Part shown: positions 26,205 through 36,046 of the stretch, one piece after another
How the letters are laid out: each line of letters begins with the position of its first letter
Position numbering within the stretch: position 1 is the stretch's first letter
NCBI GenBank assembly: GCA_004560375.1
Contig: SFVC01000005.1
Span: forward strand, 1-64,000
Origin: a bacterium
Lineage (GTDB): Bacteria > Bacillota > Clostridia > Oscillospirales > Oscillospiraceae
Direction: 5' to 3'
Length of the DNA: 64,000 bases
The notes under the pieces: generated by a model
Told to the model about the DNA's origin: nothing
The model's input: the letters and a program-made list of their open reading frames with translations, nothing else
Databases searched by the model: none
Made by a program: the position numbers and the translations under genes

Positions 26205-26621
26205 ATGACCGGCACCTATGAGCACAGCATCGACGCCGCCGGTCGTCTCATCGTGCCCTCCAAGCTACGGGACAAGCTGGGCGATACCTTTTACCTGGCG
26301 GTGGGGGTGAAGGAGAACCTGACCCTCTACCCCATGGAGACGTGGGACAAGCTCCGGGCCAGGGTGTCCGAGCTGTCCACCACCGACGCGGCGGCCATGG
26401 ATCTGTTCTTTGCCAGCGCCCAGCTGTGCGAGGCGGACAAGCAGTGGCGCTTTCAGATCCCCTCCTACCTGAAGGACTACGCCAAGATCGACAAGGACGT
26501 GGTGGTGACGGGCAACAACGACCGGGCCCAGATCTGGAGCGCGGAGAACTGGAAGGCCAAGACCCGCCAGCAGCTCAACCCCGAAACCATCGCCAACCTG
26601 ATGAAGAACCTGGGGATTTGA
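26205..26621 (+). CDS. mraZ: Transcriptional regulator MraZ
   Basis: MraZ is an AbrB-fold ring-forming DNA-binding protein that autoregulates the division and cell wall cluster. The 138-residue protein begins GTYEHSIDAAGRLIVPSKLR and contains the internal second copy DKQWRFQIPSYLKDYA. GGAGGG lies six bases before the ATG. It is the first gene of the dcw cluster. Confidence 0.95.
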   Translation: MTGTYEHSIDAAGRLIVPSKLRDKLGDTFYLAVGVKENLTLYPMETWDKLRARVSELSTTDAAAMDLFFASAQLCEADKQWRFQIPSYLKDYAKIDKDVVVTGNNDRAQIWSAENWKAKTRQQLNPETIANLMKNLGI

Positions 26622-26622
26622 T

Positions 26623-27555
26623 ATGGAATACACCCACAAGCCGGTGCTGCTGAAGGAGTGCCTGGACGGTTTGAACATCCGCCCCGGCGGGATCTATGTG
26701 GACGGCACCCTGGGCCGGGCGGGCCACGCCCGGGAGATCGCGGCGCGACTGACGGAGGGGCGGCTCATCGCCATCGACCGGGACAAGGCCGCCCTGGACG
26801 CCGCCCCCGCCCGGTTCGGAAATCTGATGGATCGGGTGACCCTGGTGCGGGGGAACTTCGGGGAGCTGCCCCACATCCTCTCCCGGCTGGGCGTTGCCGG
26901 GGTGGACGGGATGCTGTTTGACTTCGGGGTGTCCTCTCCCCAGTTGGACGACGGCGGCCGGGGGTTCTCCTACCTCCAGGACGCAACCCTGGATATGCGA
27001 ATGGATCAGTCCTCCCCCCTCACCGCCCGGGAGGTGGTGAACGGCTGGGACTATGAGGAGTTGCGCCGCATCCTCTGGCAGTACGGCGAGGAGCGGTACT
27101 CCGGCCCCATCGCCGCGGCCATTGTCCGGCGGCGGGAGGAGCGCCCCATCGAGACCACCGGAGAGCTGGCGGAGCTCATCCGCGCCGCCATGCCCGCCAA
27201 GGCCCGGCGGGAAAAGCAGCACCCCGCCAAGCGCTCCTTCCAGGCCATCCGCATCGCGGTGAACGACGAGTTGGGCGAGGTGGAGCGGCTGCTGGGCGGC
27301 ATCCTGCCCCTGCTGAATCCGGGGGGGCGGCTGGCTGTCATCTCCTTCCACTCTCTGGAGGATCGGCTGGTGAAAACCGCCTTCGGGGATTGGGCCAGGG
27401 GCTGCACCTGCCCGCCGGATTTCCCGGTGTGCGTGTGCGGCAAGCGCCCCAGGGTGAAACTCATCGGGAAGAGGCCCATTACGGCGGGAGAGCAGGAGTT
27501 GACGGAAAACCCCCGGGCCCGCAGCGCCAAGCTGCGCCTCGCGGAAAAGCTATAA
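26623..27555 (+). CDS. rsmH: 16S rRNA (cytosine(1402)-N4)-methyltransferase RsmH
   Basis: RsmH methylates C1402 of 16S rRNA. The 310-residue protein begins YTHKPVLLKECLDGLNI and has the SAM site DGTLGRAGHA, the FDFGVSSPQLD motif and the terminal ISFHSLEDRLVK motif. It starts one base after mraZ stops. Confidence 0.96.
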   Translation: MEYTHKPVLLKECLDGLNIRPGGIYVDGTLGRAGHAREIAARLTEGRLIAIDRDKAALDAAPARFGNLMDRVTLVRGNFGELPHILSRLGVAGVDGMLFDFGVSSPQLDDGGRGFSYLQDATLDMRMDQSSPLTAREVVNGWDYEELRRILWQYGEERYSGPIAAAIVRRREERPIETTGELAELIRAAMPAKARREKQHPAKRSFQAIRIAVNDELGEVERLLGGILPLLNPGGRLAVISFHSLEDRLVKTAFGDWARGCTCPPDFPVCVCGKRPRVKLIGKRPITAGEQELTENPRARSAKLRLAEKL

Positions 27556-27615
27556 ACCCCGAACCCCGCGGGCGTGCGGCGGGAAGCAGGGGGCCACACA
27601 AAGGAGACGTGTTCC

Positions 27616-28188
27616 ATGGCAGAGCAGAGGAGAAACAGAAGATACCGCACCAGCGGCAACGTGGCCTACCAGCCCGAGGTGGAGCAGGAGCCCCTGCGGG
27701 AGGAGCCTGCCCGGCGAGAGCGGATTCACGGCAATACCGTCCGCCGTCCGGAACCCGCCCGCCGCCCGTCCATCCAGCCCCGCCGCCGTCCGGCCCGTCG
27801 GCCCGACGTACAGGTACGCACCCAGACCGCCGTGGCGCCCTTCGCCGTGGTGGGGGTGTTCGCCGTGCTGGTGTGCACCCTGCTGCTGGTGGTGAGCATC
27901 GCCCAACTGGCGGTGGCCAACTACGACATGGTGGAGCTGCGGGGCGAGCTGGCCGATCTCCAGGACGAGGGCCGGATGCTCCAGGCCAAGTATGAACTGG
28001 TTTTCGATTTGGAGGCCATTGAGAAGCAGTTCCTGTCCGACGGCTCCATGGTACGGGGCCGGGCGGGGCAGACGGTCTATCTGGATCTGTCCGAGCCGGA
28101 CAGCGTGGTGTATTACGACGGGGCGGGGGAGGGACTTTCCGCCCTGCTCCAGAGGGCGGAGCAGTATCTGGCAAATCTGCTGTCATAA
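27616..28188 (+). CDS. ftsL: FtsL-type cell division protein
   Basis: This is a bitopic membrane protein expected in the divisome with DivIB. The 190-residue protein has an arginine/proline-rich cytoplasmic tail (1-70), one membrane segment at about 72-98, and a heptad-like region (MVELRGELADLQDEGRML) before an extracytoplasmic end. It is longer than typical FtsL (about 120 residues). Position between rsmH and the PBP2 gene is diagnostic. AAGGAGACG precedes ATG 27616. Confidence 0.8.
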   Translation: MAEQRRNRRYRTSGNVAYQPEVEQEPLREEPARRERIHGNTVRRPEPARRPSIQPRRRPARRPDVQVRTQTAVAPFAVVGVFAVLVCTLLLVVSIAQLAVANYDMVELRGELADLQDEGRMLQAKYELVFDLEAIEKQFLSDGSMVRGRAGQTVYLDLSEPDSVVYYDGAGEGLSALLQRAEQYLANLLS

Positions 28189-28294
28189 GCGGACAGGCGG
28201 GGCACATAAACTTGCCATAGACAGAAGACGCCGGGGCGCGAGAAATGATAGGTTTCCCGCGCCCCTCTTTCCCATTTTCTTGGAGGTAACCCCT

Positions 28295-30733
28295 ATGCAG
28301 GATCCCAAACGAACGCCCCGCAGCCGCGACCACGGCCGGAGCAACCGCAGTCTGTTCCGGCGCACCATCGCCCTGATGCTGGCGCTGGGGATCGGGCTGT
28401 TTATCCCCCTGGTGGGGCAGCTCTACAAGCTTCAGATCGTGGAGCACGCCCAGTGGGAGGAGAAGGCCGCCATCCAGCAGACCAAGAGCATCTCCGTCAA
28501 CGCCAACCGGGGGGCCATCTACGACCGGGAGGGCCGCACCATGGCCATGTCCGCCACGGTCTACAAGCTGATCCTGTCCCCCCTGGATCTGTACAACTCG
28601 GTAAAGCAGGAGGACTACAAGGACAAGGAGGGGAAGCCGGATCCGGACGCCTACAAGCAGGCCCTCTACGACCGGCGGAAGCTCATTGTGGATTGGCTGG
28701 CGGAGACCTTCGACTACGACGAGGACTGGCTCTGGAAGCAGATGGAGAAGACCAACAACGCCTGGATCGAGCTGGAGACCGAGATGGAGGAGGAGGACGC
28801 GGAAAAAGTCCGAACCTTCACCAGCAAGAACCGGATCACCGGCCTGCTCTATCCCACCCCCTCCAGCAAGCGGTACTACCCCTTCTCCTCGGTGGGCTCC
28901 CACGTGCTGGGCTATCTGTCCCAGAACGAGAACAGCGGCGACCGGAAGGTGGGCGCCCAGGGCATCGAGGCGGTGTACGAGGACGTGCTGTCCGGGGATC
29001 TGGGCCGGGTGGTGACCTCCAAGAACGGCGCGGGCATGGAGATGATCTCCGGCTACGAGATGATCTTTGACGCGGAGGACGGCTGCGACGTGACCCTCAC
29101 CCTGGACGAGCGGATCCAGGCCATGCTGGAGCAGACCCTGGAGGAGGGCATCGAGACCTATGACGTGCAGAACGGGGCCTTCGGCCTGGTGATCAACCCC
29201 AAGACCGGGGCGGTGCTGGCCATGGCCAGCAGCCCGGACTTCGACCCCAACAACTACTCCAAGATCCTCAACGAGGATCTGCAGCAGGAGCTGGCGGAGG
29301 TGGCGGCGGAGAAAGGGGAGGACAGCGAGGAGTACGGCAAGGTGTGGAAAGAGACCTGGGATAAGCAGATGAGAAACCGCACCCTGTCGGAGGCCTACGA
29401 GCCCGGCTCCGTGTTCAAGCCCATCACCGTGTCCATGGCGCTGGAGGAGGGGGTCATCTCCATGAACGACCACTTCCAGTGCAACGGCAGCAAGGTGGTG
29501 GGGGATCGTACCATCAGCTGCCACAAGCGCGGCGGCCACGGCGACCAGGTTCTGACCAAGGCCGTGGGCAACTCCTGCAACGTGGCCCTGATGAATATTG
29601 CCGAGCGGATGGGCCCGGACATTATGTGGAAGTATTTCGGGGACTTCGGCCTGTTCGACCACACCGGCATCGACCTGGCCGGGGAAGGGGAGGACGTGTT
29701 CTGGCCGGAGAGCTCCTTCAAGGGCCCCTACGGGGCCCAGTCGGTGGCGGTCAGCTCTTTTGGCCAGCGGTTTAAAGTGACCCCCATCCAGATGATCACT
29801 GCCTTCGCCGCCGTCATCAACGGCGGGCACCTGCTCCAGCCCTATGTGGTGCAGTCCATCGCCGACGGGGATGGGAACACCGTGTTCTACCACGAAACCA
29901 CCGAGGTGCGCCAGGTGATCAGCGAGGACACGTCGGATAAGGTGCGGGGCATCCTGGAGAGTGTTGTGGCCAACGACTCCGGCCACAACGCCAGCATGAA
30001 CGGCTACCGCATCGGCGGCAAGACGGGTACGTCGGAGCTGCTGGATCGGGAGAACAACCCGGACTATCCGGATTACAATAAGGACGTCATGTGTTCCTTC
30101 ATGGGCTTCGCCCCGGCGGACGACCCGGAGGTGCTGGTGCTGCTGGTGTACGACACCCCCAAGCGGGACGGCCCCGGATCCAGCTATACGGCGTCGGGCA
30201 CTTATATCAGCGGCGGCAATATCGCCGCCCCCATGGCGGGCCAGCTCATCGCCAGCATTCTGGACTACATTGGCATCGAGCGGGTCTATTCTGAGGATGA
30301 GCTGTCCGGGCCGGACACCCCCATGCCCAAGGTGACGGGCAGCGAGCTGACGGTGGCCAAGGGCACGCTGCAAAATGCGGGCTTTGAGTGCCGCACGGTG
30401 GGTACGGGCAGCATCGTCCAGGGTCAGGTGCCGGCGGCGGGCGTGTCCATCCCCGGCGGCTCCACGGTGGTGCTCTATCTGGGGGAGGACGCGCCCACGG
30501 AGCAGGTGGCGGTGCCCAGCCTGGCGGGGCTGACCCCCACCCAGACCAAGAACAAGCTAGAGGAGCTGGGCCTGTTCATGCGGGCCAGCGGCGTGGTGGA
30601 CTTTAACGATCCCAGCGTTGAGGGAGCCAGCCAATCCATTGACGAGGGCACCATGGTGACCCCTGGCACCGTGGTGGAGGTGCGGTTCGTGAGCAGTGTG
30701 GAATATGGCGACCAGGGCAGAATTGGCGACTAA
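28295..30733 (+). CDS. Class B penicillin-binding protein 2 (FtsI/SpoVD family) with PASTA domains
   Basis: This transpeptidase cross-links peptidoglycan at the septum or in the spore cortex. The 812-residue protein has one N-terminal membrane segment (about 25-47), a dimerisation domain and a transpeptidase domain with S372-xx-K375, S427-C-N429 and K576-T-G-T579. Two C-terminal PASTA domains lie at about 672-730 and 735-805. I chose ATG 28295 because TGGAGGTAA lies about five bases upstream; earlier in-frame sequence overlaps ftsL. FtsI and SpoVD cannot be separated by sequence here. Confidence 0.93.
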   Translation: MQDPKRTPRSRDHGRSNRSLFRRTIALMLALGIGLFIPLVGQLYKLQIVEHAQWEEKAAIQQTKSISVNANRGAIYDREGRTMAMSATVYKLILSPLDLYNSVKQEDYKDKEGKPDPDAYKQALYDRRKLIVDWLAETFDYDEDWLWKQMEKTNNAWIELETEMEEEDAEKVRTFTSKNRITGLLYPTPSSKRYYPFSSVGSHVLGYLSQNENSGDRKVGAQGIEAVYEDVLSGDLGRVVTSKNGAGMEMISGYEMIFDAEDGCDVTLTLDERIQAMLEQTLEEGIETYDVQNGAFGLVINPKTGAVLAMASSPDFDPNNYSKILNEDLQQELAEVAAEKGEDSEEYGKVWKETWDKQMRNRTLSEAYEPGSVFKPITVSMALEEGVISMNDHFQCNGSKVVGDRTISCHKRGGHGDQVLTKAVGNSCNVALMNIAERMGPDIMWKYFGDFGLFDHTGIDLAGEGEDVFWPESSFKGPYGAQSVAVSSFGQRFKVTPIQMITAFAAVINGGHLLQPYVVQSIADGDGNTVFYHETTEVRQVISEDTSDKVRGILESVVANDSGHNASMNGYRIGGKTGTSELLDRENNPDYPDYNKDVMCSFMGFAPADDPEVLVLLVYDTPKRDGPGSSYTASGTYISGGNIAAPMAGQLIASILDYIGIERVYSEDELSGPDTPMPKVTGSELTVAKGTLQNAGFECRTVGTGSIVQGQVPAAGVSIPGGSTVVLYLGEDAPTEQVAVPSLAGLTPTQTKNKLEELGLFMRASGVVDFNDPSVEGASQSIDEGTMVTPGTVVEVRFVSSVEYGDQGRIGD

Positions 30734-30745
30734 AGGACATCGGAT

Positions 30746-31276
30746 ATGAAAACGGATCAAGGCTTGGAAAAAACCCCTGTGGCGGTGATAGGCCGGGGCG
30801 GGACGATGACGGCCCAGCTCCTGCGCCGCCTGCTGCCCAACCCGGTGGTGGAGCTCACCCCCTGTCAGGCGGCGTTCTATGAGGGGCGCTGCCGGGCGGT
30901 GGTGGTGGAAAACTATGACCTGCCCCCGTCCCCCGGGGGGCTGAGCGGCTGCGCCGCCGCCCGGTGGGAGCTGTCCCGCCGGGCAGGGGTGACGGTGGTG
31001 GGCCTGGACGACCCGGAGGGAAGACGGTTCGCCGCCGCGGGAGGCGGCGAGGTGTATGCTTACTCCGACGGCAGGCCCCAGGCGGATCTGACGGCGAAGA
31101 ACGTCCGCCTGCGGGGGGATCGGCTGGAGTTCGAGGCCCTGGTGGGCACGGAGCTGCTGCGGGTGCGGGTGAGCGCGGGGGAGGAGCCCCGGCTGTACGA
31201 CCACCTGGCGGCCCTGGCGGGGGCGCTGGCCCTGGGGGTGCCGCTGAAGGAGGCGGCGGCCCGGCTGGAACAGTGA
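30746..31276 (+). CDS. Orphan Mur-ligase-like fragment protein
   Basis: The 176-residue protein sits where murE or murF is usually found, between the PBP2 gene and mraY. Its second half follows the late central-domain pattern of Mur ligases: a GGGEVYAYSDG segment, ADLTAKNVRLRGDRLEFEAL, then LYDHLAALAGALALGVPLKEAAARLE, which resembles the G-x-HNxxNxxAAxAxAxxLG-x helix. No Walker-type ATP motif (GTxGKT) and no C-terminal ligase domain are present, so it should not ligate. It could be a decayed ligase kept as a scaffold. ATG 30746 is 12 bp after the PBP2 gene. Confidence 0.6.
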   Translation: MKTDQGLEKTPVAVIGRGGTMTAQLLRRLLPNPVVELTPCQAAFYEGRCRAVVVENYDLPPSPGGLSGCAAARWELSRRAGVTVVGLDDPEGRRFAAAGGGEVYAYSDGRPQADLTAKNVRLRGDRLEFEALVGTELLRVRVSAGEEPRLYDHLAALAGALALGVPLKEAAARLEQ

Positions 31277-31309
31277 GACACAAAGGAAAAGAGAGTTGGA
31301 GGGAAAACC

Positions 31310-32296
31310 ATGCGGATACTGTTGGCGGCGCTGGCCGCGTTCGCGATCTCGGCGGCGGTGGGATGGATGCTCATACCCGCCCTGCGGGCCCTGCACGCGG
31401 GCCAGTCCATCAAGGAGATCGGCCCCAACTGGCACAAGAATAAGGAGGGCACCCCCACCATGGGGGGGATCATGTTCATCGTGGCGGCGATCGTCGCCGT
31501 GGCGGCCTTCGGCTGGCGGGACATGGCAGCGGGGAACTGGCAGGCGCTGTTTGTGCTGGCCTTCGCCCTGGTGTGCGGGGCCATCGGCTTTGTGGACGAC
31601 TACGCCAAGATCCGCAAGCACGAGAACACCGGCCTCACCGCCGGCTGGAAGTTCCTGCTCCAGCTGGCGGCAGCCATCGCCTTCCTGGCCCTGCTGCGGT
31701 GGCAGGGGATCCTGTCCCCCACCCTGTACGTGCCCTTCTTCAACGTGGAGCTGACCCTGACCTGGGGGGTGTACCTGGTGTTCGCCGCCTTCGTCATGGT
31801 GGGCTGCGTCAACGCCGTCAACCTCACCGACGGGCTGGACGGGCTGGCGGGCTCGGTGACGCTGGCGGTGTGCGTGTTCTTCGCCGTCCTGTCCAAGTGG
31901 TGGGAGATGGGCGCGGTAGGCGTGTTCGCCGGGGCGCTGGGCGGGGGGCTGCTGGGCTTCCTGCTGTATAACTTCCACCCCGCCAAGGTGTTCATGGGGG
32001 ACACGGGCTCCCTGTTTTTAGGCGGCGCGGTGTGCGCCATGGCCTTTGCCCTGGACGTGCCGCTGGTGCTGGTGCTGGTGGGGATCGTCTACATCGCGGA
32101 GACCATGAGCGACATCCTCCAGGTGGGCTACTTCAAGCTCACCCACGGCAAGCGGATCTTCCGCATGGCACCCCTCCACCACCATCTGGAGCTGGGGGGC
32201 TGGAGCGAGGTGCGGATTGTGCTCACCTTCACGGGTATTACCATCGCGTTCTGCCTGCTGGCCTTTGTGGGCGTGATGTACCGGTACGCCATCTGA
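31310..32296 (+). CDS. mraY: Phospho-N-acetylmuramoyl-pentapeptide-transferase MraY
   Basis: MraY makes lipid I on the inner face of the membrane. The 328-residue polytopic protein has GTPTMGG, the catalytic FVDDYAKI, NLTDGLDGLA and FMGDTGSL motifs, and MAPLHHHLELGG near the end. Length is normal. TTGGAGGGAAAACC precedes the start. Confidence 0.96.
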   Translation: MRILLAALAAFAISAAVGWMLIPALRALHAGQSIKEIGPNWHKNKEGTPTMGGIMFIVAAIVAVAAFGWRDMAAGNWQALFVLAFALVCGAIGFVDDYAKIRKHENTGLTAGWKFLLQLAAAIAFLALLRWQGILSPTLYVPFFNVELTLTWGVYLVFAAFVMVGCVNAVNLTDGLDGLAGSVTLAVCVFFAVLSKWWEMGAVGVFAGALGGGLLGFLLYNFHPAKVFMGDTGSLFLGGAVCAMAFALDVPLVLVLVGIVYIAETMSDILQVGYFKLTHGKRIFRMAPLHHHLELGGWSEVRIVLTFTGITIAFCLLAFVGVMYRYAI

Positions 32297-32329
32297 GCTT
32301 CATTTTATGAAAAAGGGGGGGTGAGTCCC

Positions 32330-33568
32330 ATGGCCAGAAAAGCGAAGCGGGATCTGACCATCGAGCAGAAGCTGGCCCGGGGGCCCATCGATCTGCCCTT
32401 CCTGGCGCTGGTGATGCTGCTGACGGGCATCGGGCTGATCACGCTGCTGTCCGCCTCCTTCCCCTCCGCCATGTATAACCTGTCCCCCAACGTCACCGAC
32501 ACCGGGGGCGACCCGCTGTACTATTTCATACGGCAGGCCAGGTTCGCGGCGGTGGGCGTGGTGGCCATGTTCATCATCTCCAAAATCGACTACCAGCAGT
32601 TCCGCTGGATGTCCGTCTTTGTGCTGATCGGATCCATTGTGCTGATGCTGCTGGTGTTCGTCCCCGGCATCGGCAAGACAGGCGGCGGCGCGACGCGGTG
32701 GATCAAGCTGGGCCCCGTCCGCTTCCAGCCCTCGGAGATTGCCAAGGTGGGCATCATCCTGTACTTTGCCGCCGGGCTGTCCAAGCGGAACAGCCAGCTG
32801 GGCCCGCCTCTGGAGAAAAAATGGAATCGGCGCACCCTGCTGGGACGTACCTGCGAGCGGCTGGACAGGATCGGCTTCCTGGAGCTGATCCCCTACGGCA
32901 TTGCCCTGGTGGCGGTGCTGGGGGTTATCGCCCTGCAGGGGCATATGTCGGCCATGGTGCTGGTGGTGGTGGCGGCGGGCTCTGTGCTGTTCGCGGCGGG
33001 CATCCGGCTGGGCTGGTTTGCCGCCGGCGGGGCGCTGGTAGGGGCGGCGCTCTGGTTCATCATCACCCAGACGGACTATATGAAGGCCCGGATCGACATT
33101 TGGCACGATCCCTCTGTAGATCCCCTGGGGAACGGCTACCAGCCCTTGCAGGGCCGGATCGCCATCGGCTCCGGCGGGCTGCTGGGGGTGGGGCTGGGCA
33201 ACAGCAGGCAGAAATATATGTTCCTCCCGGAGGAGCACAACGACTATATCTTCTCCATCTGGTGCGAGGAGATGGGGCTGGTGGGGGCGGTGGTGCTGAT
33301 GGCCCTGTTCGCCCTGCTGATCATCCGGGGGTTCTGGCTGGCCCTCCACGCCCGGGATCGGTTCGGCACCCTGTTGATCGTGGGCATCATGTCCCTGTTT
33401 GCCTTCCAGGTGTTTTTCAACATCGGCGTGGTGACCGGCTTCCTGCCCCCCACGGGCATCTCCCTGCCCTTCTTCAGCTACGGCGGCACGGCGCTGATGA
33501 TCACCCTGGGGGAGATGGGGATGGTGCTGAGCGTATCCCGACAGATCGCCGCCCCAAAAGCGGAATAG
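32330..33568 (+). CDS. ftsW: Peptidoglycan polymerase FtsW/SpoVE (SEDS family)
   Basis: This SEDS glycosyltransferase polymerises lipid II with its partner class B PBP, here the PASTA-containing PBP2. The 412-residue protein has about ten membrane segments and the family end motif NIGVVTGFLPPTGISLPFFSYGG (split here: NIGVVTGFLPPTG and SLPFFSYGG). ATG 32330 is chosen with GGGGGTGAG upstream; GTG 32321 is an alternative. SpoVE or FtsW cannot be distinguished. Confidence 0.93.
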   Translation: MARKAKRDLTIEQKLARGPIDLPFLALVMLLTGIGLITLLSASFPSAMYNLSPNVTDTGGDPLYYFIRQARFAAVGVVAMFIISKIDYQQFRWMSVFVLIGSIVLMLLVFVPGIGKTGGGATRWIKLGPVRFQPSEIAKVGIILYFAAGLSKRNSQLGPPLEKKWNRRTLLGRTCERLDRIGFLELIPYGIALVAVLGVIALQGHMSAMVLVVVAAGSVLFAAGIRLGWFAAGGALVGAALWFIITQTDYMKARIDIWHDPSVDPLGNGYQPLQGRIAIGSGGLLGVGLGNSRQKYMFLPEEHNDYIFSIWCEEMGLVGAVVLMALFALLIIRGFWLALHARDRFGTLLIVGIMSLFAFQVFFNIGVVTGFLPPTGISLPFFSYGGTALMITLGEMGMVLSVSRQIAAPKAE

Positions 33569-33590
33569 GAGAGGGGCCTGTGAGGACGAT

Positions 33591-34706
33591 ATGAAAGTGA
33601 TTTTTACCTGCGGCGGCTCGGCGGGCCACGTGAACCCGGCTCTGGCGGTGGCCCAGCAGTTTGAGCAGCACCACCCCGGCTGCCAGATCCTGTTCGTGGG
33701 GGCGGAGAAGGGGATGGAGCAGCGGCTGGTGTCCCAGGCGGGCTATCCCATCAAAACGGTGAAGGTGTCCACCTTCGAGCGCACCTGGAGCTGGAAGCAC
33801 GTAAAGCATAACGTCAAGAGCGCCTTCAAACTCCCCGTGGGCCAGCGGGAGGCCGCGGCCATCGTGAAGCAGTTCAAGCCCGATCTGGTGGTGGGCACCG
33901 GGGGCTACGCCTCCTATCCCGCCGTCCACGAGGCGGCGAAGCGGCATATCCCCTGCGCCATCCACGAGTCCAACGCCTACCCGGGGCTGACCACCCGGGC
34001 GCTGGCCAACAAGGTGGATCTGGTGATGGTGGGCTTCCCTGAGGCGGCGGACTATTATAAGGAGGCCAAGCGGGTGGCGGTCACCGGCACCCCGGTGCGG
34101 GGGGAGTTCTTCACCCTGGATCGGGAGCGGGCCCGGCTGGAGCTGGGGCTGGCGGACAGCCAGCCGCTGGTGATCTCCTTCTGGGGCTCCCAGGGGGCGG
34201 GGCACATGAGCGCCCGCACGGTGGACTTCGTGGAGCGTTGGGCGGCGGAGGGCCGACCGTTCCACTACATCCACGCCGCCGGGCGGGACTACGACGAGAT
34301 GCCCGGCGAGTTGAAAAAGCGGGGGATCCAGGTGTCCGACCAGGAGATCCGCCCCTACATCGACAATATGCCGGTGGTGATGGCGGCGGCCGACCTGGTG
34401 ATCTGCCGGGCGGGCGCGTCCACCATTGGGGAGCTCACCGCCCTGGGCAAGCCGGCCATCCTGGTGCCCTCTCCCTTCGTGGCGGCCAACCATCAGTATA
34501 AGAACGCCAAGGTGATCTACGACCGGGGCGGGGTGGAGCTGGTGGAGGAGAAGGACTGCACCGGCGAGGGGCTGTACCGCAGGGCGCTGGAGCTGCTGGC
34601 GGACGGCAGCCGCCGGGCGGCCATGGGCCGGGCGCTGAAGGAGCTGGCGGCGCCGGACGCGGCGGGGAAAATCTATGAAAATCTGATGGAACTCATCCAA
34701 AAATAA
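33591..34706 (+). CDS. murG: UDP-GlcNAc:lipid I N-acetylglucosaminyltransferase MurG
   Basis: MurG converts lipid I to lipid II at the cytoplasmic membrane. The 371-residue GT28 protein has the N-terminal GGSAGHVNPALA loop, GGYASYPAV, the substrate loop WGSQGAGHMS and CRAGASTIGELTALGKPAILVP in the nucleotide-binding half (quoted in two parts: CRAGASTIGE and LGKPAILVP). Length is normal. Confidence 0.96.
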   Translation: MKVIFTCGGSAGHVNPALAVAQQFEQHHPGCQILFVGAEKGMEQRLVSQAGYPIKTVKVSTFERTWSWKHVKHNVKSAFKLPVGQREAAAIVKQFKPDLVVGTGGYASYPAVHEAAKRHIPCAIHESNAYPGLTTRALANKVDLVMVGFPEAADYYKEAKRVAVTGTPVRGEFFTLDRERARLELGLADSQPLVISFWGSQGAGHMSARTVDFVERWAAEGRPFHYIHAAGRDYDEMPGELKKRGIQVSDQEIRPYIDNMPVVMAAADLVICRAGASTIGELTALGKPAILVPSPFVAANHQYKNAKVIYDRGGVELVEEKDCTGEGLYRRALELLADGSRRAAMGRALKELAAPDAAGKIYENLMELIQK

Positions 34707-34766
34707 CGGCGGAAGGGCCATCCGCATAGAATGGGGGGAAATCTCTTTCTATGGGGAGGCTTTGCC

Positions 34767-36023
34767 ATGAGCGTGATGTACATTCGGGGGGACGGTCCCC
34801 TGGAGGGTGAGCTGGCCGTCCACGGGGCGAAGAACAGCGTGCTGCCCATTTTAGCGGCCTGCCTGCTGGCCCGGGGGCCGGTGACGCTCCACAACTGCCC
34901 CCGGCTCACAGACGTGGACGCCGCCCTGTCTATCCTGCGCCGCCTGGGCTGCCGGGTGGAGCAGGAGGGCCACACCATCACCGTAGACCCCGCCGGGGCA
35001 GCCGGGTGCTCCATCTCCGAGGAGCAGATGCGGGCCATGCGCTCGTCCATCATCTTTCTGGGCCCGCTGCTGGCCCGGGCGGGGGAGGCCCACCTGACCT
35101 ACCCCGGGGGATGCGAGCTGGGCCCCCGGCCCATCGACCTGCATCTGTCCGCCATCCGCGCCCTGGGGTGCGAGGTGACGGAGGATCGGGGCATCCACTG
35201 CCAGGGGAGGCCCCGGGGGGGTGAGATCCAGCTGGCCCTGCCCAGCGTGGGGGCCACGGAGAACGCCATGCTGTGCGCCGTGGGGGCGGACGGCCCCACC
35301 ACCATCACCAACGCCGCCCGGGAGCCGGAGATCGGGGATCTCCAGAGCTTCCTCAACCGGCTGGGGGCAAACGTCCGGGGGGCGGGCAGCTCCACCGTCA
35401 CGGTGGAGGGGGGCCGCGCCCTGTCCGGCGGAGAGTACACGATCATGGGGGATCGGATTGTGGCGGCCACCCTGCTGTCCGCCGCGGCCGCCGCCGGAGG
35501 GCGGGTGCGGCTGAGGGGGGTGGACTGGCGGCATCTGGCCACCGTTCTGTCCGTGTTCCACCAGGCCGGGTGCCGGGTGGAGAGCCGGATGGAGTACGTG
35601 GAGCTGGCCCGGGACAGGGACGTCCCCCTGAAGGGGGTGCCCACCATCCGCACCGCCCCCTATCCCGGCTTTCCCACCGACGCCCAGGCCCCCGTCATGG
35701 CGGCGCTGGCGGCGTCCCAGGGGTGCACCCTCTTTGTGGAGACCATGTTCGACAGCCGCTACCGCCACGTGCCCGAGCTCATCCGCATGGGGGCGGACAT
35801 CACCACCGAGGGCCGGGTGGCCCTGGTGCGGGGGGTGGAGCGGCTCCGGGGGGCCAGGGTGGAGGCCGCCGACCTGCGGGGCGGCGGAGCGCTGGCCGTG
35901 GCGGCGCTGGGCGCGGAGGGCGCCACCGTGCTGTCCGGCCTGCACCACATCGACCGGGGCTACGAGGGGCTGGAGGGGATGCTCCGCTCACTGGGCGCAT
36001 CGGTGGAGCGCCGGGAAGAATAG
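34767..36023 (+). CDS. murA: UDP-N-acetylglucosamine 1-carboxyvinyltransferase MurA
   Basis: MurA performs the first committed step of peptidoglycan synthesis. The 418-residue protein has the active-site pair K22-N23 (AKNSVLP), the catalytic C116 in GGCELGPRP and the following R121. Cys at this position predicts fosfomycin sensitivity by the usual mechanism. I chose ATG 34767 because GGGGAGGC is six bases upstream; an earlier in-frame ATG (34731) adds an atypical N-terminus. It is unusual but known to find murA inside the dcw cluster. Confidence 0.95.
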   Translation: MSVMYIRGDGPLEGELAVHGAKNSVLPILAACLLARGPVTLHNCPRLTDVDAALSILRRLGCRVEQEGHTITVDPAGAAGCSISEEQMRAMRSSIIFLGPLLARAGEAHLTYPGGCELGPRPIDLHLSAIRALGCEVTEDRGIHCQGRPRGGEIQLALPSVGATENAMLCAVGADGPTTITNAAREPEIGDLQSFLNRLGANVRGAGSSTVTVEGGRALSGGEYTIMGDRIVAATLLSAAAAAGGRVRLRGVDWRHLATVLSVFHQAGCRVESRMEYVELARDRDVPLKGVPTIRTAPYPGFPTDAQAPVMAALAASQGCTLFVETMFDSRYRHVPELIRMGADITTEGRVALVRGVERLRGARVEAADLRGGGALAVAALGAEGATVLSGLHHIDRGYEGLEGMLRSLGASVERREE

Positions 36024-36046
36024 AGATACATAAGATCAGAGGTGAT

